From CATOSP01 sp965216155 (GTDB lineage: Bacteria > Chloroflexota > Dehalococcoidia > Lucifugimonadales > UBA3495): a DNA stretch of 64,000 bases. Below are positions 1-8,650 of this stretch, one piece after another (the first letter of the stretch is position 1; the number at the start of each line of letters is the position of its first letter). The DNA is taken from contig CBDCFD010000006.1 of the NCBI GenBank assembly GCA_965216155.1, positions 1,302,001-1,366,000 on the forward strand, in the 5' to 3' direction. A model generated the notes under the pieces. That model searched no databases and was not told where the DNA came from. It was given only the letters and a program-made list of their open reading frames with translations. The position numbers and the translations under genes are program-made.

Positions 1-628
1 TTTCCACCAGCCCGTCGGAGTCCGCGTCGACCACGTCGTTCAGCGGGCGCAGCCGCACCGTGGGGCCAACCCGGAAGGCCGACATCATGTCGGCCTTCCG
101 GGTTGGCCTGCGGGACCGGCGTGGGCGGAATTGGCGTGGGTGGAATTGGTGTGGCCGCGTCGGAATTGCCGTGGCCGCCGGAATTGCCGTGGCCGCCGCG
201 GTTGGCGCGGGGGCGTTCTCCGCCGTCGTGGTGACGGTAAGGTCCAACTCTTGGGCCGCGCCGGTTGCGAAAACGGCGGTCTGGCTGGCGGCTGCGTCGT
301 CGACCGTGAAAGTAATGGCGGCGCCGTTCGCCGCGCCGGACACGGCGTCTGTTATCACCAGGCCGGAATACGTCCCGTCCGCGCCTACCTGTGACGTGGC
401 TGCGGTTTGGCCGTCAATCAGGGCGGCGACCGTGGCGCCTTCCGGGGCAGAGCTGCCGTCGATGGTTACGGAGCCGTTAAACACGTGCTGGAGCGACGGC
501 GACTGGGCAAGGCCCGCGGCGTTGGCGGTCCCGTGGGACGCCGCCAGCGCCAGGACAATGAAGGCTGCCGCCAGGATGATACAGGTCGCGGCGGCGCGTC
601 TGGTTTTGAGAACAAGCGCAGTACTCAT
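1..628 (-). CDS. Exported protein with Ala/Pro-rich linker (partial, runs off left edge)
   Basis: The minus strand is open from an ATG at 628 to the window edge. Residues 1-37 form a signal peptide: basic start, hydrophobic core, then an Ala-rich end near TANA. Next comes a beta-rich stretch of about 95 residues (HVFNGSVTIDGSSAPEGATV onward) that looks like a carboxypeptidase-regulatory or Ig-like fold, then an Ala-Thr-Pro linker with an 18-nt repeat encoding AATAIP twice, then a C-terminal part reading VRLRPLNDVVDADSDG. Around 158-163 the natural Pro-Thr-Ile linker continues in another frame, and a palindrome at 64-108 returns to the first frame, so the reading frame may be damaged or compensated. 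An AAAGGA Shine-Dalgarno lies about 11 nt upstream of the start. Likely surface-exposed; function not recognised. Confidence 0.7.
   Translation of the reverse strand, partial: MSTALVLKTRRAAATCIILAAAFIVLALAASHGTANAAGLAQSPSLQHVFNGSVTIDGSSAPEGATVAALIDGQTAATSQVGADGTYSGLVITDAVSGAANGAAITFTVDDAAASQTAVFATGAAQELDLTVTTTAENAPAPTAAATAIPAATAIPTRPHQFHPRQFRPRRSRRPTRKADMMSAFRVGPTVRLRPLNDVVDADSDGLVE
64..108. repeat. Perfect 45-bp palindrome inside the exported-protein gene
   Basis: Arms at 64-85 and 87-108 are exact reverse complements over 22 bp, with a single central base (C86). It lies inside coding sequence just after a proline-rich linker. If the 28 nt of the distal part are removed, the linker frame upstream joins in frame to the downstream PTVRLRP segment. 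This suggests a duplicated inverted tract, either a real foldback mutation or an assembly artefact. Confidence 0.85.
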
Positions 629-664
629 ATTGTAATAACCGTCCTTTCTAAAATTCCGCCTCAT

Positions 665-755
665 GGGGGGCGCCCCACGCCGGAAGGAGCAAACAGGCTA
701 TCGGCGATACGACAGTCTCTCTCCAGGGGGGTGCCCCGCGCCGGAAGGAGTAAAC
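665..755. repeat. Two 30-bp near-identical direct repeats in a leader
   Basis: Copies at 665-694 and 726-755 share a G-run, a CCCC run, then GCCGGAAGGAG and an AAAC end, about 61 bp apart. They lie between the exported-protein start (628) and the long repeated element beginning at 755. They could be part of the 5' untranslated leader. Confidence 0.6.
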
Positions 756-1035
756 TCAGCGGCAGGACTCAGGGAGAGAGGCGCAGGACACCGGCAGGTT
801 GGGTGGAGAAGCTAAGGATTGCAGGGGATGGTATGTTGCCGGCGGCTGCGGTAGGATGCCGCCCGCGGGTGAGGGTTCCTTATTCCGGGGTTACTGGAGC
901 GTATTTGCATTGCACACGTCCCGTTGGGCCAGTGACGTTAGCTACTTAAGATACTCTACACGTCTAAACCCTGTGCATTTCTGACTGAATGTAACAGCAA
1001 CAATGACTATAAGTCAAATTTGTAGGAATCGGGTA
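755..1035 (-). repeat. Dispersed ~280-bp leader element, copy 1
   Basis: Nearly identical by eye to 55045-55338 and recognisably related to 12664-12826 on the other strand. Copies 1 and 2 each end about 130-150 bp upstream of a minus-strand gene for an exported or membrane protein. Read toward that gene, the element begins with a conserved promoter-like pair, passes a GC-rich stem region, and reaches a conserved core (CCTTAGCTTCTC followed by CCAACCT). Likely a shared promoter plus structured 5' leader. It matches no riboswitch class I could recognise; a mobile non-coding element is the main alternative. Confidence 0.7.
988..1017 (-). promoter_or_regulatory. Candidate sigma-70 promoter in leader element copy 1
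   Basis: On the minus strand TTGACT (1017-1012) is followed after 18 nt by TACATT (993-988). Both hexamers and the spacing are identical in copy 2, which supports function. Transcription would run leftward through the leader into the exported-protein gene. Confidence 0.45.
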
Positions 1036-1730
1036 ACTGTTTAGACTCGTGGGTGCGGACCGGCTGGATCCCGCATCGGTCATCATTGTGACAATCCTCT
1101 AACGATGTCCCGCCGCCGCAACTCGCCATTCCCGCGAAGAGCCTGCCCCCGGATTGAACCGGGGCGGGAATCCAGATATGCCAACAACATGGAACGGTGC
1201 CGGTTGCATACGATTCCGGATTCCGGGTCAAAGCCTGCCCCGTACTGGATACGTGGCCCGGAATGACGGGCTAGGTTAGGACAATCGCATCAAGGTGGAC
1301 TTGTACTTCTTCTAGCCTGTTGCCAATTGTCACAACCCTTGTCACAGGGCCTTTCGGAGCCAGTAGCCCATTCGAGTCTGGCATTGTCGAAGGACTTCCC
1401 ATCCGAATCCCTCACTCCTCGAAGGACCCATCACCCCAATCCCACTGACACCAGCCCCTTCCCAACCCCGGCGCCCCTTCTCTACCATAAATCTCACCAA
1501 ACATCAGTCCCGTCCTAAAGCCGTATCCGCTGCCGAGGATACATGCACACCTTGGGACCAAATCAACAAATCTCAGGCTCAGGAGCGCAAGAATGGCCAC
1601 CATAGCATTGAAAAATGTCCCGCATCCTCCCCCTCGGACGTAACCTCACCGGCCACCGGCCACCGCAAAATGCCACGAAATGCCCCATTTTGACCCCAAA
1701 TAAAAAAACCCAGCCTCAGGAGCATGAAAA
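1036..1730. other. Gene-free stretch with palindromic extragenic repeats
   Basis: No convincing gene. Around 1138-1187 and 1211-1258 there are two REP-like units: nested inverted repeats in which ATTCCCG/CGGGAAT or ATTCCGG/CCGGAAT arms enclose a GC-rich inner stem. Near 1570-1595 a sequence resembles the region just upstream of the 1731 gene (CTCAGG, GGAGC, then an AATG), perhaps a decayed start of another copy. Confidence 0.5.
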
Positions 1731-2108
1731 ATGACACTCAGCCAAATAAGGTCCCGGATCTACGCCCTCAAGCGTAAGCTGGCCCGGCCCCTGGCCCAAC
1801 TCGCCCTCCAACGCATGTCTGAAGAGCTGGCCCTGGAATGGGGCCGCGCCGAAGTCGACCGTCAGCCCATGCCAGACCCCCACCCCTTCGTCCTCCGCGT
1901 CGTCAAAGCCGGTTACCATCTGTCCACCTTCACCCGGGTCATGCGTTACCTGAATGGTTGCCGCGACCGGGCCGGGCCCCCGACTCCGGTCAGCTTCTCC
2001 GCGCCCTCCTGCCCTGGGCCAGACCCTACCCATACGACATATAAACATGGACCTTGGAATTTACATCCCCGTCGCCCGGCATCCCCTCTCCCTGCGAGAG
2101 GGGGCTAG
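1731..2108 (+). CDS. Small orphan protein, copy 1 (probable C-terminal frameshift)
   Basis: Paralogue of the product at 61778-62128. Shared core: an Arg/Lys-rich ALKRKLARPLA helix near residue 12, an RM-EL-LEW stretch, DRQP, FV-RVV-GY-L-TFT and RYL-CR. A conserved LLR-L tail appears in another frame here (ending near 2044), so a one-base slip in the G/C run near 1975-1985 probably replaced the native C-terminus. CAGGAGC lies about 8 nt before the start. No membrane segment or known domain was recognised; the basic N-terminus and aromatic core would suit a nucleic-acid-binding protein, but that is a guess. Confidence 0.6.
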   Translation: MTLSQIRSRIYALKRKLARPLAQLALQRMSEELALEWGRAEVDRQPMPDPHPFVLRVVKAGYHLSTFTRVMRYLNGCRDRAGPPTPVSFSAPSCPGPDPTHTTYKHGPWNLHPRRPASPLPARGG

Positions 2109-2547
2109 AGCCTGCCCCCCGGATCAAGCCGGGGGTGGGGGGCCGTGTTTCTCGCCGGACAAGCGGGGGCCGCAGTCCCTAATGGCCCAAGACCCGCCCC
2201 CATCCAGGACTCAATTCCGGCAGGAAGATCGAAAGACCTTGTACATGCAGCGCGTTATGTTGATGGGGATTCGCGAGTGCTCTTATAATGATGCGCGGTA
2301 GAATTCCGGCAATGCCCTTACCCGGTCCCATACAGGCCTTTCGATTATCAGACTGGCGCCCCCTCGTCGTTCCGGCCTTGAGCCGGAACCCGGAGTGATT
2401 CAATAGGGAGTGGTGGGTTAATATCAGCCGTCCCCGGTCCCGGCTTTCCCCGGTAAGACGGTGCGAGTTATCGGTTCCGGCCTCTACCCTGGAATAATCG
2501 AAATGCCCTGCGGGTCCCATCCAATCGCACCGCGCCGGGAGGCAAAC
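2109..2547. other. Gene-free stretch with hairpins upstream of the ABC operon
   Basis: Contains a CCCCCGG/CCGGGGG hairpin (2116-2135) and a TTCCGGC/GCCGGAA hairpin (2370-2388), both like the REP-type units elsewhere in the window. The promoter of the downstream ATPase genes should lie here, but I see no convincing hexamer pair. Confidence 0.45.
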
Positions 2548-3336
2548 TTGGCCGAAACCTCGCCAATTCTTGAAGTCCGCGACGTTGTAAAAGACTTCGG
2601 AGGGGTCCGGGCTGTGGACCACTGCGCGCTCCAGATCATGCCGGGCGCGATCACCGGTGTCATCGGCCCCAACGGGGCGGGCAAGACCACCCTGTTCAAC
2701 CTGGTTTCAGGCGCGACGCACCCAACCAGCGGTCGGATCATCTTCCAGGGACGCCGCATCGACGGGATGGACATGCACCAGACCTTCAGCCTCGGCCTCA
2801 TGCGCACATTTCAGATCCCCAGAGAGATGAAGCGCATGACGGTGCTGGAGAACCTGATGCTGGTGCCCGCACCCCAGGCCGGGGAAAGCCTCTGGGCGTC
2901 CTGGCTCTTGCCCTGGCGGGTCTCCCGGGAGGAGCGCCGCATCGAGGCACAGGCCCAAGAGGTCCTAAAGCTTGTAAGCCTCTCCCACCTGGCTAACGAG
3001 TATGCGGGCAACCTGTCCGGCGGCCAAAAGAAGCTGTTGGAGCTGGCCCGGACCCTGATGGCCGACCCCAAAATGGTGCTGCTTGACGAACCCGGCGCAG
3101 GCGTGAACCGCACCCTGCTCCGGGGCCTGTCCCAGAACATCCTCCGCGCCAGCGTCGAGCGCGGCGTCACCTTCGTCATCATCGAGCACGACATGAAGTT
3201 CATCATGGCCATGTGCGACCCGATAATAGTCATGGCCAACGGCGCAGTCATCGCCCAGGGGACCCCAAGGCAGGTGCAACAGGACCCCGAAGTGCTGGAA
3301 GCCTACCTGGGAGGCATGGTTCATGGCGCTGCTTGA
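2548..3336 (+). CDS. livG: ABC transporter ATP-binding protein, LivG-like
   Basis: One of two ATPases of a branched-chain-amino-acid-type (HAAT) importer. Walker A is GPNGAGKTT near residue 40, the signature is LSGGQKK, Walker B is MVLLDEP, and the switch His lies in IIEHDM. LivG features are present: the FGG-RAVD opening, an RTFQIPR segment and a GAGVN D-loop. A TTG start at 2548 is chosen because GGGAGG ends 5 nt upstream; an in-frame ATG at 2461 has no such site. The stop overlaps the next ATPase start by 14 nt, so the two are translationally coupled. Substrate not determined; this family also imports amides and other small organics. Confidence 0.88.
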   Translation: MAETSPILEVRDVVKDFGGVRAVDHCALQIMPGAITGVIGPNGAGKTTLFNLVSGATHPTSGRIIFQGRRIDGMDMHQTFSLGLMRTFQIPREMKRMTVLENLMLVPAPQAGESLWASWLLPWRVSREERRIEAQAQEVLKLVSLSHLANEYAGNLSGGQKKLLELARTLMADPKMVLLDEPGAGVNRTLLRGLSQNILRASVERGVTFVIIEHDMKFIMAMCDPIIVMANGAVIAQGTPRQVQQDPEVLEAYLGGMVHGAA

Positions 3337-4027
3337 GGCGTCCGGGATCGTAGCGGGATACGGGCAGACGGAAATCCTGCACGGGGTCTCCATCACCGTG
3401 GACCAGGGCGAGGTCGTGACCATCATCGGCCCCAACGGCTGCGGGAAGTCCACCCTGATGAAGGCCATCGTGGGTTTGGTCCGGGTGCGCACCGGAAGCG
3501 TGACATTTCAAGGGGCCGACATATCCAGCCGCCCGCCCGAGCAGATCGTACGCGCCGGTCTGTGTTATGTCCCTCAAACCAACAACGTTTTCCCATCCCT
3601 GACAATCAGGGAAAACCTGGAGATGGGCGCATTCCTCCGCGACGACGGCTACGACGGCCGCATCGAAGAGATGTACGAGCTGTTCCCCGACCTGACCGCA
3701 CATCCGGGCCAGAAGGCCGGAAGCCTGTCGGGCGGTCAGCGTCAAATGCTGGCAATTGCCCGCGCGCTCATGCTCGACCCAGCGCTGCTCCTGCTAGACG
3801 AGCCCTCTGCCGGACTGTCCCCGGCCATGATGAACATCGTGTTCGACCGGATACGCCAGATCAACCAGACCGGCGTCGCCCTGCTCCTGGTGGAGCAAAA
3901 TGCCAGGGACGCGCTTCAGATGTCCGACAGAGGATACATCCTGGTCGCAGGCGAAAAGCGGCTGGAAGACACCGGCAAAGACCTGCTAAGCAACCCCGAG
4001 GTGGCCAGCCTCTACCTGGGAGGATAG
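3323..4027 (+). CDS. livF: ABC transporter ATP-binding protein, LivF-like
   Basis: Second ATPase of the HAAT-type importer, 234 residues, usual length. Walker A is GPNGCGKST, the signature LSGGQRQ, Walker B LLLLDEP. The switch position reads VEQN instead of a His, which is characteristic of LivF proteins. It overlaps the LivG stop by 14 nt. The permeases and binding protein lie about 2.4 kb further on, separated by two minus-strand genes. Confidence 0.9.
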   Translation: MALLEASGIVAGYGQTEILHGVSITVDQGEVVTIIGPNGCGKSTLMKAIVGLVRVRTGSVTFQGADISSRPPEQIVRAGLCYVPQTNNVFPSLTIRENLEMGAFLRDDGYDGRIEEMYELFPDLTAHPGQKAGSLSGGQRQMLAIARALMLDPALLLLDEPSAGLSPAMMNIVFDRIRQINQTGVALLLVEQNARDALQMSDRGYILVAGEKRLEDTGKDLLSNPEVASLYLGG

Positions 4028-4173
4028 CTCAAGTCTTGCCCATCTTTTGCCGCTCAATGCGGCCCCGCCCACATACTAGATTTTGCCCACAAATTAGGGC
4101 GTGGAGATGTTCGGAGACATTCAGGGTAGGCCCTGCTCAACAGATGTAATAGGCATACTCCAAGGCGGAACCT

Positions 4174-4863
4174 CTATGGCGCAACCTCTATGATGAAGAC
4201 ATTCATCGGGGGGACGCCCGCCTTCCATGCGGCGTTCTTGACCCGTTGCGCGGTCTCCTCGTCCGGCACTTCGAGGGCGATGCGGAAGTTGCTTTCCCCT
4301 CCCATCTCCACGGACCGGGCCCCGCTTATCGGAATATCCCTGACCCGGCTGAACAGGTTGACCATCCGTTCCCGGTGCTCCGGACTGTAACTCATCCAAT
4401 AGTTCATCCAATGTCGAAACCCAGAACCCCAAGAACAGGCGGGTCCTGCGCTGACATCTCCGAGCATCACAGCCGCGTCGCGCACTAAATACGAGCCATG
4501 AGGGACATCCGCCTCGACCAGTTTGCTCTCCAACTCCCCACTTATCCTCGGGTAGTCTGATACTTCGATTACCACCATCTGCCGGTGATGTTCTGGGCAG
4601 GAGTACACCACCTCGGGGTAAAGTATGATGACCTGCTCGACCTGGTCGTGCACCTCCATAAGTCCATCCCATGAGTACACGAATCTCGTCGGACTGGGGA
4701 CTCTTTCTCGGGTCACAGGAGAGGTCGTGTGCGGAGGCAGCTTAGGGACCGTGCGGGTCGTCTTGGCGGGCGTGGATTCTGGCGTCGGGAGTCCGGCACA
4801 CGCTACCGCTGCGAAGAGCATCAGGGGTAGAAACCAGCCCGACATGGGCATGAATCTTGGCAT
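4174..4863 (-). CDS. Lipoprotein of unknown function
   Basis: The start at 4863 is chosen because GTGGAGGAG lies just upstream. The N-terminus is a lipoprotein signal: short basic start, hydrophobic run and lipobox AVAC followed by AGLPTPEST, a Pro/Thr/Ser-rich linker. The mature part of about 180 residues carries a YPEVVYSCPEHH stretch and a C-terminal segment ending NVFIIEVAP that resembles the end of the short N-terminal repeat in the neighbouring protease. The upstream protease reads the same way with an 83-nt gap, suggesting one transcript and a shared role in the envelope. No enzymatic motif was recognised. Confidence 0.7.
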   Translation of the reverse strand: MPRFMPMSGWFLPLMLFAAVACAGLPTPESTPAKTTRTVPKLPPHTTSPVTRERVPSPTRFVYSWDGLMEVHDQVEQVIILYPEVVYSCPEHHRQMVVIEVSDYPRISGELESKLVEADVPHGSYLVRDAAVMLGDVSAGPACSWGSGFRHWMNYWMSYSPEHRERMVNLFSRVRDIPISGARSVEMGGESNFRIALEVPDEETAQRVKNAAWKAGVPPMNVFIIEVAP

Positions 4864-4946
4864 GGTCTCCTCCACGGAAGAGGCCCACGGGGGGATTCCC
4901 ACGAGCCTGAAAGCACCCAGGTTGCGAATGATAAGCCACCAGTTGG

Positions 4947-6251
4947 TCAGCAACCCTGCCCGGGTGCGCAGGAGTCCCAGGTAGCCGAAGAGTCCAGGTC
5001 CAAGTATATCCGACCTATGGAAGAGAACACAGTCTCCCCATCGCTCTCTATCCTGCCCCAGTGTATCCCGACCAACTCCACGTCGTTTCCGCCTGTGATG
5101 CGGAACATGGGCGACCTGCTATCGCCTCGCTGTGAGAACATGGATACTCTGTGTTGGCAAGTAAGCGTATGGGCAACTGATGGGTCGCCTTCATCGTCGT
5201 CCAACGAGTGTCGCGTCGGGAAATTCTCGCATGTGCCAACAACCCTGCCCTGTCTCCACCCAGATGATCTTCCGACCTTGTTCAGGAAGTTCCCCGTCAC
5301 CACGACTGAGCTTTCGCTGGTAATGCGGAACTGGTTCCCGTGGCTCACGGTCTTGGACCCGATGGCGATGGGCTTGGCGATGTACCCACGCCTGTGGTCC
5401 ACATCTGAATCGAGCTTTATGCACGCGCTGTCTGACCTGCGGCAGACGTGGGTGTTGGGGCAGTTGGGCAACGACGAATCGAAATCAGGGTCTATGATCT
5501 CAGTGCCGATGCCGTTTGTGCTGGATATCGTCGGCTGGTAGAAGCGGGTGCTGTTCACACCCCCGTTCCAGTACGCCTCCGTGCAGTGTCCGTTGGTGAC
5601 GAATCCCGCCTCTCCAGACCGGATAGTCACGAACCCCATCGTGCAAGCTCCCTGACTAGATGAAACCTGATATCCGCCCATCATCTCGTCATCATCCGCC
5701 CGGTCCTCTAAGGTGTGGTCAAAGACTGGGCGAGACGCCTGCTCTATGACCACCGCTCCAAGCGGAATACCCAACTCGGTCAGCGTTCCCTCCAAGTCCC
5801 TGCGGATCGACAGGTCTTCCACGCCGATGACGATGCGGTTCCTTTGCTCGGCAAGGTCAGTCCTTACAACCTCGTCGTATTCCCAGACCTTGTCTCGCAT
5901 CTGGGAGTACCACGCGCCGAGGTCGAGCATGGTGTACTGCGCCTGTAACGTTACCAACCTGGTCCCCGGCTTGGCTCCGAATGCATCCTCGACCGCATCC
6001 TTTGATTTCTGCTGCTTGGTCGGTTCATCCTTACCACTGGTGAGGTAGATGTTCAGCACGGTGCCATCCTCCGAGATAATACCCCACCGAACTCGCCCAC
6101 GCGGCCTGCGACTTCAAGAAGAAGCTCATCGTGCGTCTTGTACTCCGACCCGTCAACGTTGTTTCCGCGGTTCTGGGCTGACACCACCCCTCCAAAATGT
6201 CACGACTAAGGCTAGTAACCCAAGAACCATTATCAACCGAATACGCACCAT
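4947..6251 (-). CDS. Secreted trypsin-like serine protease (two frameshifts)
   Basis: The catalytic half is intact from 6059: GFVTNGHC carries the His, DSACIKLD the Asp and QRGDSRSP the Ser, in S1 (alpha-lytic/streptogrisin-like) order. The start at 6251 has AGGAGG 8 nt upstream and begins a signal peptide (MVRIRLIMVLGLLALVVTF). That frame stops at once, but the next frame reads AQNRGNNVDGSEYKTHDELL to EFGG and a third reads IISEDGTVLNIYL, so frame changes near 6184-6200 and 6081-6088 separate signal, propeptide and protease. Both lie beside short G runs. Either a decaying secreted protease or sequencing indels. GDSRSP replaces the usual GDSGSP. Confidence 0.75.
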
Positions 6252-6431
6252 GATATATCCTCCTAGATTCGAGATACCCGTGAGTGTAGAGGGGTGCTTA
6301 TGGAGACGAGAAGTAGGGATTCCACTACCAATGCTGAGAATCCAGCCTGATATAGGTGAGGATTCTCCACCACTAATATCCACATGCCCCGGGGAACTGC
6401 CTACATATTCAGCAAAAATGTTAATATATGA
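6252..6431. promoter_or_regulatory. Divergent intergenic region between protease and permease genes
   Basis: 180 bp between oppositely oriented starts; promoters for both directions must lie here or upstream. It is AT-richer than its surroundings near 6410-6430. I see no clear operator. Confidence 0.3.
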
Positions 6432-7505
6432 GTGGAGCCGGTCAATGCCTCAACCAGCCCCGGAGCCGTCGATCGCCCTATGACCGCCATCCAGGACACC
6501 GCAAGGCGAATCTCCCTTGCCTGGACCCCGGCGCACACGACGGCCGCAATAGTCCTGCTGGCGGTGGCGTTCGGGTTCCTCCCATTTGTGAAGATGGGAC
6601 TCGTGGTCAACGGAGTGTTTCTGGGAGCCATCATCGCCCTGGGGGCGGTAGGGCTGACACTGATTTACGGCATCCTGAACTTCGCCAACATCGCCCACGG
6701 TGACTCCATGACCATGGGCGCGTATATCGCCTTGTTCTTCGTCGGCTACCTGCTGCCTAAACTCGGAATCGAAAGCAGCGGCCTTGGCCCATTCTCCTTC
6801 GGGTACCCGCTCCTCATCGCCATACCCATCGCGGTTGCCGTCGTCGCAGCCGGGACAATCATCCTGGACGTGGCCATCTACCGGCGTCTCCGGGAGCGGG
6901 GAGTCAACGCGGTGGTCCTGGCGATGGCGTCTCTGGGGTTGGCCATCGCGATAAGAGGGTTGGTCCAGATCATCTGGACCGGCGAGACCCAACGCTACCC
7001 AAGGGAGTCCCGACAGGTCTTCCACCTGCCCATGGACGTGCGCATACCGCCGGACGCCATCTTCATTGCCATTGTCACCATCATTCTCATAGTCGGCGTC
7101 TATATAGTGCTAACCCACACCAAGATTGGCAAAGCCATGAGGGCCACGGCAGACAACCCGGACCTGGCCCTCGTCAGCGGCATCGACACGCGGCGGGTCA
7201 TCTGGTGGACCTGGGCCATAGGCGCGGTTCTGGCCGCCACCGCCGGGATAATGCTGGCCGTGTTCCAGGCGCAGCTATTGCCGAGTATGGGTTGGAAGTT
7301 CCTGATCCCGCTATTCGCAGCGGTAACCCTGGGAGGGATAGGCAACCCTTATGGGGCGCTGGTTGGAGCCTTTTTGATCGGTGTGACTTCGGAGATCTCG
7401 ACCCAGTGGATCAACCCCAGCTACAAACCGGCAGTGGCATTTGCGATCATGATCGGGATGCTGCTGATCAGGCCCAGGGGAATATTCGGAGGGCCCAGGA
7501 ATTGA
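6432..7505 (+). CDS. livH: ABC transporter permease, LivH-like
   Basis: Integral membrane subunit of the HAAT importer with about eight hydrophobic segments. Family hallmarks are the IYGILNFANIAHGD motif near residue 85, the cytoplasmic KAMRATADNPDLA loop and the final IRPRGIFG. A GTG at 6432 gives the longest form; ATG at 6480 (MTAIQD) is an equally possible start, as neither has a good Shine-Dalgarno. The LivM gene follows 58 nt later. It should form a heterodimeric pore with LivM and dock the LivG/LivF ATPases encoded upstream. Confidence 0.88.
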   Translation: MEPVNASTSPGAVDRPMTAIQDTARRISLAWTPAHTTAAIVLLAVAFGFLPFVKMGLVVNGVFLGAIIALGAVGLTLIYGILNFANIAHGDSMTMGAYIALFFVGYLLPKLGIESSGLGPFSFGYPLLIAIPIAVAVVAAGTIILDVAIYRRLRERGVNAVVLAMASLGLAIAIRGLVQIIWTGETQRYPRESRQVFHLPMDVRIPPDAIFIAIVTIILIVGVYIVLTHTKIGKAMRATADNPDLALVSGIDTRRVIWWTWAIGAVLAATAGIMLAVFQAQLLPSMGWKFLIPLFAAVTLGGIGNPYGALVGAFLIGVTSEISTQWINPSYKPAVAFAIMIGMLLIRPRGIFGGPRN

Positions 7506-7563
7506 CGCCGAAATCGACGGAGGTAAGAGGGAGTATCTCCCCTGCCGAAGGACGCAGGCCGGC

Positions 7564-8568
7564 ATGGAATTAACCGGCATCCTCAGCTACATGGTCGGCT
7601 TCGCCATCATGGCCGGAATCTATTCCGTGTTCGCCCTGGGATTGAACGTCCATTGGGGAGTAACCGGACTGTTCAACATCGGTATCGCCGGGTTCTTCAC
7701 CCTGGGGGCCTATACGACCGCGCTGCTAACCACCCAACCTCCCGACCCCGCCCTGTTTGAGGACTTCAAATTCGGGGGCAACTGGTCGGAGACCTGGTTC
7801 CTCGACCTGGGTATAGACCTGTGGTTTTTCCTGGGAATGGGAGCTGCGGCGGCGGTCTGCGGCATCGTCGCCCTAGTCATCGGCTACGTCACGCTGCGCC
7901 TGCGGGACGATTACTTGGCAATCTCCACTCTGGGAATCGCCGAGACCGTGCGGTTATTTTTTCTCAACGAGAAGTGGGTGGCAAACGGCTCCAAGGGCCT
8001 TTACCGGATACCGGCGTTCCTCGGCGACTTGGTGGACCCGGCGCATTATGATTACCTGTACATCGTCGTGGTGCTGGCCGTACTGTTGGTCCTGTACCTG
8101 GCGGTGGACCGGGCGGTCAAGTCGCCCTGGGGAAGAGTGTTGCGAGCCGTAAGGGAAGACGAAGTCGCCGCCCAGGCCAGTGGCAAGGACGTGTTCAAGT
8201 TCAAGCTGCAAGCGTTCGTTTTGGGGGCGGTGATCATGGGGATCGGGGGTGCGCTATTCGCCCATCATTTCCGGTTCCTCGCGCCGCTGACCTTCGACCC
8301 GCTGCTGGCAACCTTTGTCATCTGGGCGATGCTGATGGTAGGCGGCTCGGGGAACAACTTGGGAGCAATACTGGGCGCGTTCATCGTCTGGGGAATCTGG
8401 TCGGGTACCCAATTCCTTCCCGGAATCTTCGCCGACCCAAGCCTGCGTCTCTTTATGATAGGGGCGCTGATCGTGGGGGTAATCCTGCTGCGGCCCGGCG
8501 GAATTCTAGGAGAAGAGCGGCGTCAGGCAGCGCAGAGTCCTGACTCGGCCCCGGCGGCGGATGCCTGA
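7564..8568 (+). CDS. livM: ABC transporter permease, LivM-like
   Basis: Second permease, 334 residues. It has the LivM signature FNIGIAGFFTLGAY near residue 38, the LRLRDDYLAISTLG stretch, the cytoplasmic AVREDEVAAQASG loop and the end LLRPGGILGEERR. About nine hydrophobic segments. It follows LivH closely and ends convergently with the binding-protein gene, with two hairpins between and across the stops. Confidence 0.9.
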   Translation: MELTGILSYMVGFAIMAGIYSVFALGLNVHWGVTGLFNIGIAGFFTLGAYTTALLTTQPPDPALFEDFKFGGNWSETWFLDLGIDLWFFLGMGAAAAVCGIVALVIGYVTLRLRDDYLAISTLGIAETVRLFFLNEKWVANGSKGLYRIPAFLGDLVDPAHYDYLYIVVVLAVLLVLYLAVDRAVKSPWGRVLRAVREDEVAAQASGKDVFKFKLQAFVLGAVIMGIGGALFAHHFRFLAPLTFDPLLATFVIWAMLMVGGSGNNLGAILGAFIVWGIWSGTQFLPGIFADPSLRLFMIGALIVGVILLRPGGILGEERRQAAQSPDSAPAADA

Positions 8569-8576
8569 ATGAGAAA

Positions 8577-8650
8577 GGGGCAACCACAAAGGATTGCCCC
8601 AACGTTTGCCCTGCGGCAGGTGGGAGAAGCTAGGGCGTCTCCCACCTGCC
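8577..8650. terminator. Two tandem hairpins at a convergent gene junction
   Basis: Stem 1 pairs GGGGCAA (8577-8583) with TTGCCCC (8594-8600). Stem 2 pairs 8615-8627 with 8638-8650 perfectly over 13 bp and contains the stop codon of the binding-protein gene. They probably terminate both transcripts. Confidence 0.7.

Noticed and set aside
755..1035. Leader element as a c-di-GMP or other known riboswitch
   Set aside because: Short matches such as GCACAGGG occur, but the GNRA hairpin and the order of conserved blocks do not fit; no known class could be supported.
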